Assembly (NCBI GenBank): GCA_947453445.1
Contig: CANGGP010000001.1
Location: forward strand, 97,781-161,780
Length of the DNA stretch: 64,000 nucleotides
From: Sphingobacteriaceae bacterium
Lineage (GTDB): Bacteria > Bacteroidota > Bacteroidia > B-17B0 > Aurantibacillaceae
Reading direction: 5' to 3'
Positions within the stretch are counted from its first letter, which is position 1. The number at the start of each line of letters is the position of its first letter. The notes under the pieces were generated by a model. That model searched no databases. It saw nothing but the letters and a program-made list of their open reading frames with translations, and was not told where the DNA came from. Below are positions 55,351-64,000 of this stretch, piece by piece. The position numbers were made by a program, and so were the translations under genes.

Positions 55351-56565
55351 CTAACAACGTTCTATTATCACCGCATATCCTTGTCCAACCCCAATACACA
55401 TGGTAACTAAAGCATAACGTTTTTGGTGTATGTGCAAATCGATTGCTGCTGAATTTAAAATGCGTGCACCACTCATGCCCAAGGGGTGACCCAAGGCAAT
55501 GGCACCACCATTAATGTTTAGTCTTGCATCCTGATCATCTAAGCCCCATGACCTTGTACATGCCAAGGCTTGTGCTGCAAAGGCTTCATTCAATTCAATC
55601 AGGTCAATGTCCTGCATGCGTAACCCGGCCCTTTTTAAAGCTTTGTTCGAGGCTTCAACCGGACCAATGCCCATGATGCGTGGTTCAACACCAACAACGC
55701 CACTTGATACAATGCGTGCAAGCGGTGCTAAATTATTTTGTTTGAGTCCCTTTTCAGAAGCCAACAACAAAGCGGCTGCTCCGTCGTTTAGTCCTGATGC
55801 ATTGCCTGCAGTTACAGTACCGTCTTTTTTAAAGGCCGTTTTTAACTGCGCCAAACTATCCATGTTGGTATTGGGCTTAGCAAATTCATCTTTAGCAAAT
55901 AAAAGAGGATTGCCTTTTTTCTGAGGAATTTCTAGGACTGAAATTTCTTTTTCAAATCGACCTGATGCTTGGGCCTTGGCTGCTTTTTGTTGACTTCTAA
56001 AAGCAAAGGCATCTTGGTCTTGGCGGTTGATTTTGTATTTTTCAGCAACGTTTTCGGCTGTTTCACCCATGGCATCTACACCAAAAAGTTCTTTCATTTT
56101 TGGATTGATAAATCTCCAGCCAAAACTGCTGTCGTATAATTGTTGATCGCGGCCAAAAGCAGCCGATGATTTACTTAATATAAGCGGACCGCGGGTCATA
56201 TTTTCAACACCGCCTGAAATCATTAAATCTTCGTCACCCACCTGAATGGCGCGAGCGGCATCAATGGAGGCGCTTAAACCGCTTGCGCAAAGTCGATTAA
56301 CGGTTTGGCCCGGAACTGTAATGGGCAAGCCAGCTAACAAAGAGGCCATGCGGGCTACGTTACGATTGTCTTCACCGGCTTGATTGGCACAGCCCAAAAT
56401 AACATCTCCAATGTTGTTAAAATCAGCACCCGGATTTTTTTTCATGAGTTCTTTCAACACAAAGGCAGCCAAATCATCTGTTCTTACGGTTGAGAGGGTG
56501 CCGCCAAAACTACCAATGGCAGTTCGAACACCATTTACTATAAAAGCTTGATTCATATTTTCCAT
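55351..56565 (-). CDS. Acetyl-CoA C-acyltransferase (thiolase)
   Basis: The 404-residue enzyme has both thiolase active-site regions: Cys93 in TVNRLCASGLSAS, NEAFAAQALACTRS, the catalytic His in GGAIALGHPLGMSGAR and the second Cys in TMCIGVGQGYAVI. It shortens 3-ketoacyl-CoA or condenses acetyl-CoA units; it resembles 3-oxoadipyl/beta-oxidation thiolases. Cytoplasmic. An ATG at 56556 is an alternative start. A TATCTTTG element with TTG lies upstream on the minus strand. Confidence 0.95.
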   Translation of the reverse strand: MENMNQAFIVNGVRTAIGSFGGTLSTVRTDDLAAFVLKELMKKNPGADFNNIGDVILGCANQAGEDNRNVARMASLLAGLPITVPGQTVNRLCASGLSASIDAARAIQVGDEDLMISGGVENMTRGPLILSKSSAAFGRDQQLYDSSFGWRFINPKMKELFGVDAMGETAENVAEKYKINRQDQDAFAFRSQQKAAKAQASGRFEKEISVLEIPQKKGNPLLFAKDEFAKPNTNMDSLAQLKTAFKKDGTVTAGNASGLNDGAAALLLASEKGLKQNNLAPLARIVSSGVVGVEPRIMGIGPVEASNKALKRAGLRMQDIDLIELNEAFAAQALACTRSWGLDDQDARLNINGGAIALGHPLGMSGARILNSAAIDLHIHQKRYALVTMCIGVGQGYAVIIERC

Positions 56566-56598
56566 TGTTCGGGTGAAATTTATGGGATTTTATCAGTA

Positions 56599-56632
56599 CA
56601 AAGATAAAACCAATTACCCGTATTAGGCGCAA
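56599..56632 (-). promoter_or_regulatory. Promoter TTG-N23-TATCTTTG for the thiolase operon
   Basis: On the minus strand TTG (56632-56630) is followed 23 bp later by TATCTTTG (56606-56599), matching Bacteroidetes consensus spacing. It is 33 bp upstream of the thiolase start. Confidence 0.55.
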
Positions 56633-56809
56633 AAATACTGGGTTTAATTGATTAATAAAATATTAATTTGTGAGATTTAATTATATTCTGCAAACGGCGC
56701 AACCAAGCATGTTATTCAACAAAATACTGAAACAACGCTGCGGTTGTAAAAACAGTGTTTTTGGATAAAAATTCTGAAAAATGCAAGTGTGACGGAATAA
56801 GGAAGGAGC

Positions 56810-57223
56810 TTATTCCCAATCTTTAGAAGTTTTATACACAATACCTTTAAAAAGTGCAACCATTTTTTCAGGCTGGTCTTGTAATGACACTTGCACCTTA
56901 TAGTGCCCAAGTTTGTTGCTTTCTGATTCACAGAATGCATTCGCCACAATACAATCGTTTTCTTTTAAACTTATCAAATGCGAAATTGATGTTTCGATGC
57001 TTAAGCTTTTTTTACCCACCGAATTGGAGGCAAAAGCCAATGCGCTATCGGCTAAAGAGTAGGTGATGCCGCCGTGTGCAATGCCAAAGCCATTCAGCAT
57101 TTGTTTGCTTACGCGCATGCGCAAGCTGGCTTTTCCGTGTGAAACAGACAATATTTCGATGCCAAGCCACTGACTAAAAGCATCGGCTTCAAACATTTTA
57201 TCGACGATCGAAACAGCATCCAT
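56810..57223 (-). CDS. PaaI-like hotdog-fold thioesterase
   Basis: I choose the ATG at 57223, which overlaps the stop of the upstream gene by one base (TAATG). The 137-residue protein has the hotdog core FSQWLGIEILSVSHGKASLR and the active-site motif NGFGIAHGGITYSLADSALA, typical of PaaI acyl-CoA thioesterases. Such enzymes release CoA from stalled phenylacetyl or other acyl thioesters. It is translationally coupled to the adenosyltransferase. A hairpin GGAATAAG/CTTATTCC overlaps its stop at 56794-56816. Confidence 0.88.
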   Translation of the reverse strand: MDAVSIVDKMFEADAFSQWLGIEILSVSHGKASLRMRVSKQMLNGFGIAHGGITYSLADSALAFASNSVGKKSLSIETSISHLISLKENDCIVANAFCESESNKLGHYKVQVSLQDQPEKMVALFKGIVYKTSKDWE

Positions 57224-57783
57224 TATTTGCTCATTTTTGGTTTCCAGGGTTTTTCTTCCACTTTTAGTTCCTGAACAAGCCAACGCGAAAGCATAAATAA
57301 ATAATCCGACAAGCGGTTTAAATAGATTAAAATGATGTCATCCACTTTTTCATTTTCAGCCACACGTAATATTGCTCTTTCTGCTCTTCTGCATACGCAG
57401 CGTGCAATATGACAATAAGATACATGTATGTGACCACCGGGCAAAACAAACGATTTCATTTCAGGTACTTGGGTATTTATTTTATCGATTAAATTTTCCA
57501 AAACCTGAATGTCTTCAGTATACAATTCTGGCAATTTCATGTTGTTTTTTTCAGGATCAGCTGCTAATTGCGAACCGATGGTGAACAAGCGGTCTTGAAT
57601 TTGAAGTAAAGACGCAACAGTTTCTGTATCCTTTACCACATCGCGTAATAAACCAATATGGCTGTTCAATTCGTCAACGGTGCCATAGGCTTCAATACGC
57701 ACATGTTGTTTTGGTAATCGGGTGCCGCCAATCAATGAAGTTTCTCCTTTATCGCCGGTTTTGGTGTAAATTTTTGTAGACAT
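57223..57783 (-). CDS. ATP:cob(I)alamin adenosyltransferase (PduO-type)
   Basis: The enzyme attaches the adenosyl group to cob(I)alamin to make coenzyme B12. The 186-residue protein starts at ATG 57783 (STKIYTKTGDKGETSLIGG), and has the PduO motifs RIEAYGTVDELNSHIG, RRAERAIL and LSDYLFMLSRWL. The longer frame adds 18 residues from the TonB receptor's 3' side. It lies 54 bp after the receptor gene and is coupled to the thioesterase. Its presence implies that the organism uses adenosylcobalamin, for example with methylmalonyl-CoA mutase. Confidence 0.93.
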   Translation of the reverse strand: MSTKIYTKTGDKGETSLIGGTRLPKQHVRIEAYGTVDELNSHIGLLRDVVKDTETVASLLQIQDRLFTIGSQLAADPEKNNMKLPELYTEDIQVLENLIDKINTQVPEMKSFVLPGGHIHVSYCHIARCVCRRAERAILRVAENEKVDDIILIYLNRLSDYLFMLSRWLVQELKVEEKPWKPKMSK

Positions 57784-57837
57784 GCGTTTTAATTTCTTAT
57801 CAAACTTAAGAAAATTGGCGGCGTAAAAAAAACCCAA

Positions 57838-60189
57838 TTAAAAACTGATGTTCATATTCACGTTTGGCATAAACGGTAATTGGTTGATGCGTTTAAATGT
57901 AAAACGGTCAACGTAAAAAATATTGGCCCTGTTATAAAGGTTAGTGGCGCCAAAATTAATTTCCATGGTGCTCTTTTCGCTGATGAGGTATTTGTATTTT
58001 AAACCAAAATCCAAACGGTGATAATCGGGTAAGCGCCCGCCATTTAAGGTGGCAGGGATATAATTTAAATTACCGTTGGCAGTACTAAAATTGTAATTCA
58101 TGTTGCCGGCAGGATTTAACTGATTGATGTATCCCTGTGTTTGGGTAAATGGAAATCCGGTGCCAAAATTCCATCTGAAATTAATTTCCCAGTTTTTCTT
58201 TTTTCCAAAATTGTATGAGCTTACCAAATTGATGTTGTGTCTGCGGTCGAAATTTGGCGGATAACTCGAAACCGTTCCTGTTGCATTGTTACCCACCCAA
58301 CGGTCGTTGTATGTAAGTGAATAAACAGCCCAAAAGTAAAAGCGTTTTCTGTCGTATTTCATCACCACGTCAAATCCGCGAGCACGGCCTTGCTCCACCA
58401 CAAAGTTTTTTTTGTATTCATCCGCACGAGCAGCATTGGTGGTGTTGTCGTCGTATATTTTATCGCGGTTAATATTGATGATTTGGTTGAAGAATTTTTG
58501 ATACACTTCTAAATCGAGTTCAAAATGTTTAAATAAATCGAGTTCAACACCGCTTACAAGGTGACTGGCTTTTTGGATGGAAGAATTAACGGTTTGCGCA
58601 TTGCCGTTTTTGTCGATGTATTTATTGCTTAGATCTTGGCTTTCGGGGGCATTGATAAAACCGTAAAATAAATTCACAATATCTCTGTCGCTATTGGCAC
58701 TCATGAGCGTTTGGCTATACAAGCCGGCAGCCCCTTTAAACCTAATTTTTTTGGTGAAATTAATTTTTAAGGCAGCCCTTGGTTCGGGTGAAACATAACC
58801 TAAAGTAGCGTAGTATTGAAGTCTGAAGCCGGGTTCAAAAATTACTTTCCTGTCTTTATCAATAAATTTATGTTTTACATAAGCTGCAACATCTGTAGTA
58901 GAACGACTCAAATTAATCACCGCATAATATGGGTTTTTTACATCATAAGAAGTGGTGGTGATGATGCCTTCAAAGCCATACTTTAATTCTTGCATACCAA
59001 AAAACTTCACAAAATTAAAACCTGTATTCACGCTGCTTACATCGCTTGATTTTGAATCAGATTCCAATGAAGGATTTTTATAATCGATGTGGTACTTGCT
59101 GTATGCAAAAACCCCCTCAATCAAAATGTTGCTGGCATTTGGCACAAGCACAAAATTGGTGCCAACGCCCATGTTTTGCCATGCAAAGGAAGCGATGTTG
59201 CTGTAATCTACTTTATCGGTGAAGTTAAAGCCAAAGACCGAAATTTTGCTGCCACCGGTGGTATTGATCGACGCTTTGCCAAACAAATCGGTGTAATAAA
59301 AAGGTAAGCCATTGGCATTCGCATATGGATAAAATATTTTGGATGTTTGCGGTAAATAGGAATGTTTGGCCGAGAAAATATAAGAGGCCGAGGTGTTGCC
59401 GTTTTCTTTTAATTTCACAAAAGGCCCTTCAATCACAGCTTTGGCACCAAACAAGGAGGCCGATACTTTTCCGCTTGCATATTTTTTATTACCGTCGCGG
59501 GTGGTCACATCCATGATGGATGAAGTTCTTCCACCGTATTCTGATCCAAAACCGGCGCTGTAAACACTGGCATTTTTCATGATTTCGGTATCAAAAACCG
59601 AAAACAAACCAATGGAGTGAAAGGGATTGTAAACCACTAAACCGTCTAACAAAACTTTGTTTTGCACAGGTAATCCTCCGCGAATGTATAATTGTCCGCC
59701 CTGATCACCGGTAAACACAACACCCGGTAACACCTGTAAATACTGGGCTATATCGGGTTCGCCAACACTAGGTAATTTATTGATGATAATCGGATCTATT
59801 TTTTGAATGGAGACGTTGGTGTTTTCTATTTTTTCAGTTGATTTGGTGGTCACTTCCACCTCTTGTAATTTAATCCCACCTTTGTTTACATATAATTTTT
59901 TGTTGATGATAACACTGGCACTCACACTTACTTTTTCTTGAAGGGTATCGTATTCTAAATTCGTGACCATGAGGAGATAATCACCGGCAGGAATGCGGTT
60001 GATGTTAAAAAAACCATTGAGATCGGTGTTGGCGCCATGGGTGGTGCCTTTTAAATACACACTTGAAAAGGGGATGGGCTCACCGGTTTTTTTATCATAC
60101 ACAAAGCCCTTGATGGAGGCGTTGTTTTGGGCAATAAGGGGGGCCTTTATCAGGACAAAAAGAAGTATGCAGGATAAAAAACGTTTCAT
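57838..60189 (-). CDS. TonB-dependent outer-membrane receptor with carboxypeptidase-like domain
   Basis: The 783-residue protein has a signal peptide (CILLFVLIKAPLIAQ), then a CarboxypepD_reg-like domain (SIKGFVYDKKTGEPIPFSSV), a plug domain with GDQGGQLYIRGGLPVQNKVL and a beta-barrel ending NMNISF. It imports a ligand across the outer membrane, energised by TonB. The ligand is not indicated. It lacks a SusD partner, so it is not a SusCD glycan importer. The neighbour downstream makes adenosylcobalamin, so a corrinoid cargo is possible but speculative. A small leader hairpin, AAATGGC/GCCATTT, lies at 60226-60248. Confidence 0.93.
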   Translation of the reverse strand: MKRFLSCILLFVLIKAPLIAQNNASIKGFVYDKKTGEPIPFSSVYLKGTTHGANTDLNGFFNINRIPAGDYLLMVTNLEYDTLQEKVSVSASVIINKKLYVNKGGIKLQEVEVTTKSTEKIENTNVSIQKIDPIIINKLPSVGEPDIAQYLQVLPGVVFTGDQGGQLYIRGGLPVQNKVLLDGLVVYNPFHSIGLFSVFDTEIMKNASVYSAGFGSEYGGRTSSIMDVTTRDGNKKYASGKVSASLFGAKAVIEGPFVKLKENGNTSASYIFSAKHSYLPQTSKIFYPYANANGLPFYYTDLFGKASINTTGGSKISVFGFNFTDKVDYSNIASFAWQNMGVGTNFVLVPNASNILIEGVFAYSKYHIDYKNPSLESDSKSSDVSSVNTGFNFVKFFGMQELKYGFEGIITTTSYDVKNPYYAVINLSRSTTDVAAYVKHKFIDKDRKVIFEPGFRLQYYATLGYVSPEPRAALKINFTKKIRFKGAAGLYSQTLMSANSDRDIVNLFYGFINAPESQDLSNKYIDKNGNAQTVNSSIQKASHLVSGVELDLFKHFELDLEVYQKFFNQIININRDKIYDDNTTNAARADEYKKNFVVEQGRARGFDVVMKYDRKRFYFWAVYSLTYNDRWVGNNATGTVSSYPPNFDRRHNINLVSSYNFGKKKNWEINFRWNFGTGFPFTQTQGYINQLNPAGNMNYNFSTANGNLNYIPATLNGGRLPDYHRLDFGLKYKYLISEKSTMEINFGATNLYNRANIFYVDRFTFKRINQLPFMPNVNMNISF

Positions 60190-60225
60190 TTTCAGACCCG
60201 TAAAAGTATTAATAAAAAGGAAGTA

Positions 60226-60248
60226 GCCATTTAATTTTTACAAATGGC
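60226..60248 (-). promoter_or_regulatory. Leader hairpin upstream of TonB receptor
   Basis: GCCATTT and AAATGGC pair across a 9-nt loop about 40 nt before the receptor start. No U-tract follows, so its role is unknown. Confidence 0.35.
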
Positions 60249-60379
60249 CAAATTAAAGAGGTATTTGGTTGATTCACCGAACAAAATTAAAGCCTTACCT
60301 CATGTAAGATTTAACAAAAATTTAATTACCTTTAATTCCCAAATTTTTTATACATTTACTACAACATTATTTTATCAAC

Positions 60380-62899
60380 ATGAAAAAAATTTATTTCATC
60401 CTTTTTACTTTTGTCTTTGCGTTTAAGGGGATTTCTGCTGCATACGTTTTAAAAGCTGGGGGCACCTATACCAATCCTGCCCATTGGGGTGCGGCTCCTA
60501 ATGGTACAAGCGGGTCTCCTGCAAGTTTTTCAGGCGCTAACACTTGGAGTTTCACGGCTAATAACGCAAGTGTTAATTTTAATTCCGCTTGGAGTTTGCC
60601 AATTAATGCAATAGTCATTTTTGGTAATGGTGTTGCAGCTTTTAATGCCGTGTTAACGTTTAGCGCTGTTTTTAATTCTGCTGCTCAGCCAACTTTAAAA
60701 TTTTCAAACAATGCCACGCTTACAGTTCAAGCAGATCAGTTTTTTAATGTCAGCCCTACTAAGACGCAGTTTTTGGCAGGTAGCAATTGTGCATATGCCG
60801 TTGGCTCAACTTCCGTTCAAGGCATGACTTTTAATAATTTAATTATCAATTCAAATGTTGATACTTATAATTTGGCTGTTGTAAGTGCAAGTAATGTAAG
60901 CATTGCTTCAGGAATCACTTTTTCGGTTAGCCATGATGCCACTGTAACCATATCAGGTGCGATTTCAGGCAGTGGAGATTTTTTTGGTGATGGTAATGCG
61001 GGTACAACCATTAAATTAACCGGAACAGGGAATGTAGGTAATATTACATTTAATAATAGCACTGTATTGTCCAATTTCAATCTGGCCCTCGCCAATACTT
61101 CAAGCTCCGTAACCTTGGGCTCAGATTTTAGCCCAAATGGTGGAGTGGTAACTTTGGGTTCGGGGATTTTGAATGTGGGTACACATGTTTTAAGTTTGGA
61201 TGCTGTGCAATTAACCACTACCAGTGGTAGTTTGGGTGTGTCAAATAGTTCAACGGTATACATCGGATTGGGAAGTGGAGTGCCCATTAGTGGTAGTTTA
61301 TTATTCGCATCAACCGCAAATACAATTGGCGTCATTGAAATTAATAATGGTGGTCAAAACATGACTCTCGGTTCACCTTTGTATATCTATAACTACATCT
61401 CAGTGCTTGATGGAACTGTTACTTCTGCCGGTAACCTAAACATTACTGCAAGTAATGGACACAATGGTTTTGTCGCCCCAATGGGAACTACAGGCGCTAT
61501 ATTAGGAAATGTTGTTATGAATTCATTTTTCCCGTCCGGTAACACAGGTTGGTGTTTAATGGGTACCAATGGTGTTTCAGGTAAAACCATTGGTGATTGG
61601 CAAAATTCATTCCCGGTTACTTGCACAGGTTGTACAAATGATCCAAGCAGCGCAGGGGGTTTTTATTCAATTCAAGATTGGAATACCACTACTTGCGACT
61701 ATGATGTTTCGCTTACTTCTGCAACTTCTTTGAGCGCAGGCAAAGGTTTTTGGGTTTATTTGGGTTCGGGCTTAGGTGCCTCTAGCAACTTAACTTGGTC
61801 GTTTACCGGCCCAATCAATCAAGGTCCTGTTAATTATTTAACACAGTATGGATTTTCTTGCGCAGGCAGTACTGTTTCAGGCGTGAGTGGTTCAGATGGA
61901 ATTAACTTGGTGGCCAATCCTTACCCATGTCCTATAGATTTAGATGTTTTGGGCGACCCATTCGGTGTTAACGCAGGCAGTTTTACAGGCACTTGGTATT
62001 GTTACAGCAGAAGCGGAGGCGCAGGCAGTTATGTGTCTACTGTTGGTGGTACAAACATGGGTAATATAGTTCCTGCAGGTGTTGGTTTTTTTGCTGATAA
62101 TACTTCATTTGGTGCTGCCACTTTGGTTTTTGATGAGAATATGAAAACTTTTACCGGTGGCGGGACAAATATGTATAAAGGAACCAAAGTTGTTGATAAA
62201 ATAAAACTAAAACTGGATGGTCTATACAATAGCGATGAAGCTTTATTTAGCATTAATCCTGCAGCATCAAGTAATTATGGAAAATATGATGCCTTAAAAA
62301 TGTTCTCGTCTGCCGGTTATGCCGGTGGAAATGTTTCCTATAGCAAATACACTTCTATCTCTAGTTACGAACCACAATCGAAACGTTACCTGTCAATTAA
62401 TTCTTTCCCTTCAAGTGCTCAAAATCAAAATTGGCAGATTTTAGTAAAAGTAAATGTGAGTGGCACATACACCATTTCCGCCACTGAATTTGAAAACTAT
62501 TCTTCATGCGCGATTTTGCATGACAAGTTAACGAACGTTTACACTGATTTAAAATTGAAAAATTATGTTTTTAACATCAGCGACACAACCAGTACTCCTC
62601 GTTTTGAATTGTTGGTTTGCTCAAATGGTGCCGCGCCTGTTTCGGTAGGAGAGTTGTATGCGTCTTCAAATCTTTCAATCAATCAGGATGCAGATGGTGT
62701 TGTGGTTAAAACCAATTTTAATGACAATACTAAATCTGTTGTTTCTGCTTACAATATTATTGGTCAAAAAATAATGGATGATATCACCATTGAAGGAAAA
62801 CAATCGGTACATTTAAATATTGCCGATAAAAATCAAGTGGTATTAATTAAAGTTGTAAACGACAAAGAAAGCCTTACCAAGAAAGTACTAATGCACTAA
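60380..62899 (+). CDS. Secreted beta-helix-like surface protein with type IX C-terminus
   Basis: The 839-residue protein has a signal peptide (FTFVFAFKGISA). The first 360 residues are rich in small polar residues with repeated strands such as SNNATLTVQADQFFNV and NVGNITFNNSTVLSNFNLAL, resembling beta-solenoid adhesins. A middle domain contains GWCLMGTNGVSGKTI and GKGFWVYLGSGL. The last 70 residues (SAYNIIGQKIMDDITIEG ... VNDKESLTKKVLMH) resemble a T9SS sorting domain. It should be surface-displayed. A terminator follows the gene. Confidence 0.85.
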   Translation: MKKIYFILFTFVFAFKGISAAYVLKAGGTYTNPAHWGAAPNGTSGSPASFSGANTWSFTANNASVNFNSAWSLPINAIVIFGNGVAAFNAVLTFSAVFNSAAQPTLKFSNNATLTVQADQFFNVSPTKTQFLAGSNCAYAVGSTSVQGMTFNNLIINSNVDTYNLAVVSASNVSIASGITFSVSHDATVTISGAISGSGDFFGDGNAGTTIKLTGTGNVGNITFNNSTVLSNFNLALANTSSSVTLGSDFSPNGGVVTLGSGILNVGTHVLSLDAVQLTTTSGSLGVSNSSTVYIGLGSGVPISGSLLFASTANTIGVIEINNGGQNMTLGSPLYIYNYISVLDGTVTSAGNLNITASNGHNGFVAPMGTTGAILGNVVMNSFFPSGNTGWCLMGTNGVSGKTIGDWQNSFPVTCTGCTNDPSSAGGFYSIQDWNTTTCDYDVSLTSATSLSAGKGFWVYLGSGLGASSNLTWSFTGPINQGPVNYLTQYGFSCAGSTVSGVSGSDGINLVANPYPCPIDLDVLGDPFGVNAGSFTGTWYCYSRSGGAGSYVSTVGGTNMGNIVPAGVGFFADNTSFGAATLVFDENMKTFTGGGTNMYKGTKVVDKIKLKLDGLYNSDEALFSINPAASSNYGKYDALKMFSSAGYAGGNVSYSKYTSISSYEPQSKRYLSINSFPSSAQNQNWQILVKVNVSGTYTISATEFENYSSCAILHDKLTNVYTDLKLKNYVFNISDTTSTPRFELLVCSNGAAPVSVGELYASSNLSINQDADGVVVKTNFNDNTKSVVSAYNIIGQKIMDDITIEGKQSVHLNIADKNQVVLIKVVNDKESLTKKVLMH

Positions 62900-62919
62900 A
62901 TTGACCCAATTTTTTTTAC

Positions 62920-62952
62920 AACCCCTTTATCTTATCGGTAAAGGGGTTTTTT
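62920..62952 (+). terminator. Terminator after the surface-protein gene
   Basis: AACCCCTTTA and TAAAGGGGTT form a 10-bp stem with a 9-nt loop followed by TTTTTTATT. It is 21 bp after the stop. Confidence 0.85.
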
Positions 62953-62995
62953 ATTGCAAAATTTTCAACACCTGACAAAAAACAGCTTTTTTTTC

Positions 62996-63026
62996 TTGTA
63001 CCCCCCCTATTTTTGATGTAATTTTG
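62996..63026 (+). promoter_or_regulatory. Promoter TTG-N20-TAATTTTG for glutamine synthetase III
   Basis: TTG at 62996-62998 and TAATTTTG at 63019-63026 fit the Bacteroidetes consensus, 40 bp upstream of the ATG. A C7 run lies between the elements. Confidence 0.6.
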
Positions 63027-63065
63027 TGAAAAATATGATTTTTTTCATTTTAACCCCCTAATATT

Positions 63066-64000
63066 ATGAGTACAAGACGAATTTTAGCAATGCAGTCGGT
63101 GGTAAACCGCACGCCGGTGGAATTAAACCACCCAAAAAAGCAAGTAAGTGAATATTTTGGTGCCAACGTATTTGGCATTGATGCCATGCGTGAATTTTTG
63201 AGTGAAGAAGGCTTCACCAGTGTGCAAGAAGCCATGGAAAAAGGATCGACCATTGAAAGAAAAATGGCGGATCAAGTGGCAGCCTGTATGAAGGCTTGGG
63301 CGCAAAGTAAAGGTGTAACCCACTACACACATTGGTTTCAACCTCTAACAGGCACAACCGCTGAAAAACACGATGGTTTTTTTGAGCCCATTGGCAATGG
63401 CAGAGCCATTGAACGTTTTAGCGGCTCTCAATTGGTGCAACAAGAACCGGATGCTTCTTCATTTCCAAACGGTGGTGTTAGAAGCACCTTCGAAGCACGT
63501 GGTTATACGGCTTGGGATCCTACTTCACCGGCTTTTATTTGGGGCAACACGCTTTGTGTGCCAACCATCTTTGTTTCTTATACAGGTGAGGCATTGGATT
63601 TTAAAACACCATTGCTTAAATCATTGTCGGCATTGGATAAAGCAGCTACAGAAGTATGTCAGTATTTCGATAAAAATGTAACCAAAGTAATTGGCACCTT
63701 GGGCTGGGAACAAGAATATTTTTTAATTGATGCCGCTTTATATAACATCCGTTTCGATTTACAACAAACAGGAAGAACATTGTTTGGTCATGCGCCGGCA
63801 AAGGGCCAACAGTTAGAAGACCATTATTGGGGTTCAATTCCTGAGCGTGTTTTATCGTTCATGAAAGATTTTGAATACGAATCACATTTGTTAGGTATTC
63901 CGGTAAGAACAAGACACAATGAGGTAGCGCCTGCGCAATTTGAATGTGCACCTGTATTTGAAGAAATTAATATTGCAGTTGATCACAATCAGTTATTAAT
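63066..64000 (+). CDS. glnN: Glutamine synthetase type III (5' part)
   Basis: The gene runs off the right edge; 311 codons are visible. GSIII enzymes make glutamine from glutamate, ammonia and ATP as large dodecamers of subunits near 730 aa. Visible GSIII signatures are [20 protein letters not shown] at the start, [49 protein letters not shown] and [13 protein letters not shown]. The ATG at 63066 is preceded by its own promoter and the terminator of the previous gene, so it is an independent unit. The C-terminal metal and nucleotide sites are outside the window. Confidence 0.95.
   Translation, partial: MSTRRILAMQSVVNRTPVELNHPKKQVSEYFGANVFGIDAMREFLSEEGFTSVQEAMEKGSTIERKMADQVAACMKAWAQSKGVTHYTHWFQPLTGTTAEKHDGFFEPIGNGRAIERFSGSQLVQQEPDASSFPNGGVRSTFEARGYTAWDPTSPAFIWGNTLCVPTIFVSYTGEALDFKTPLLKSLSALDKAATEVCQYFDKNVTKVIGTLGWEQEYFLIDAALYNIRFDLQQTGRTLFGHAPAKGQQLEDHYWGSIPERVLSFMKDFEYESHLLGIPVRTRHNEVAPAQFECAPVFEEINIAVDHNQLL

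Noticed and set aside
56794..56816. Hairpin GGAATAAG/CTTATTCC as terminator of the thioesterase gene
   Set aside because: The stem is 8 bp, AT-rich, overlaps the stop codon and has no adjacent U-tract, so intrinsic termination is doubtful.
56716..56949. 77-aa frame on the minus strand overlapping the thioesterase gene
   Set aside because: It runs through the thioesterase coding region in another frame and has no domain signature.
60190..60300. Possible cobalamin riboswitch upstream of the TonB receptor
   Set aside because: No B12-box-like sequence was found in the minus-strand leader; only a 7-bp hairpin is present, so the B12 link rests on gene neighbourhood alone.
1..64000. tRNA, rRNA, CRISPR array, prophage or restriction/defence system
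   Set aside because: None was recognised by reading intergenic stretches and the protein set. The only accessory-looking unit is the GxxExxY cassette.

Overview
The window looks like chromosomal DNA from a member of the Bacteroidota, probably an uncultured Flavobacteriales- or Sphingobacteriales-like lineage. It is AT-rich by eye. Taxon-marking genes include a full-length sprA (type IX secretion outer-membrane translocon), two large secreted proteins with type IX-like C-termini, bshC, a type III glutamine synthetase, the GWxTD-domain lipoprotein and a Porin_10-type barrel. Several gene starts are preceded by the Bacteroidetes -7 promoter element TAnnTTTG. No rRNA, tRNA, CRISPR array, prophage or classical transposase was seen. 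The exact genus cannot be read from the sequence.

Layout. 1-5.3 kb: start of an amidohydrolase lipoprotein, an NTF2-like protein, a MarC/DUF486 membrane pair, a run of a channel-like protein, a glycosyltransferase and a frameshifted DUF1801 gene, then DUF4783-nadC and rlmH. 5.3-8.3 kb: Porin_10 barrel and patatin lipase. 8.3-13.0 kb: a minus-strand operon (MCE protein, membrane-bound Fe-S protein, CCG-type Fe-S protein, TPR lipoprotein) interrupted by a 560-bp GxxExxY cassette with CACTAAG-type inverted ends. 13-20.4 kb: SpoU methyltransferase, a small helical protein, a 1196-aa secreted Ig/PKD-like protein, DAHP synthase/chorismate mutase, a 47-aa Cys-rich protein, a structured palindrome and a sirtuin. 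20.4-31.5 kb: dipeptidyl peptidase, DUF2461, AI-2E-type permease, GWxTD lipoprotein, rnhA, sucD, a rubrerythrin lipoprotein with a small membrane protein, a cupin, and a TMTC-like GT-C/TPR protein.

31.8-47.4 kb: a 1195-aa membrane sensor kinase with alkB, then maeB-ruvA-sprA-gcvH-vanZ, an order typical of the phylum as far as I recall. 47.5-54.7 kb: a secreted protein of unknown function, two tandem thioredoxin-fold paralogs, an SCO protein beside a ligand-less SCO-like partner, and bshC. 54.7-60.2 kb: upp and a thiolase, then TonB receptor-ATP:cobalamin adenosyltransferase-thioesterase. 60.4-64 kb: a second secreted T9SS-type protein and the 5' part of glutamine synthetase III.

Most of the window is housekeeping and envelope metabolism. 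The parts that look accessory or unexplained are the GxxExxY cassette, the channel-like protein with a changed filter, the frameshift at an A-tract heptamer, the Ca-loop insert in the TMTC-like protein, the 19.4-kb palindrome, the Cys-rich micro-protein, and an unusually visible set of TTG/GTG starts.
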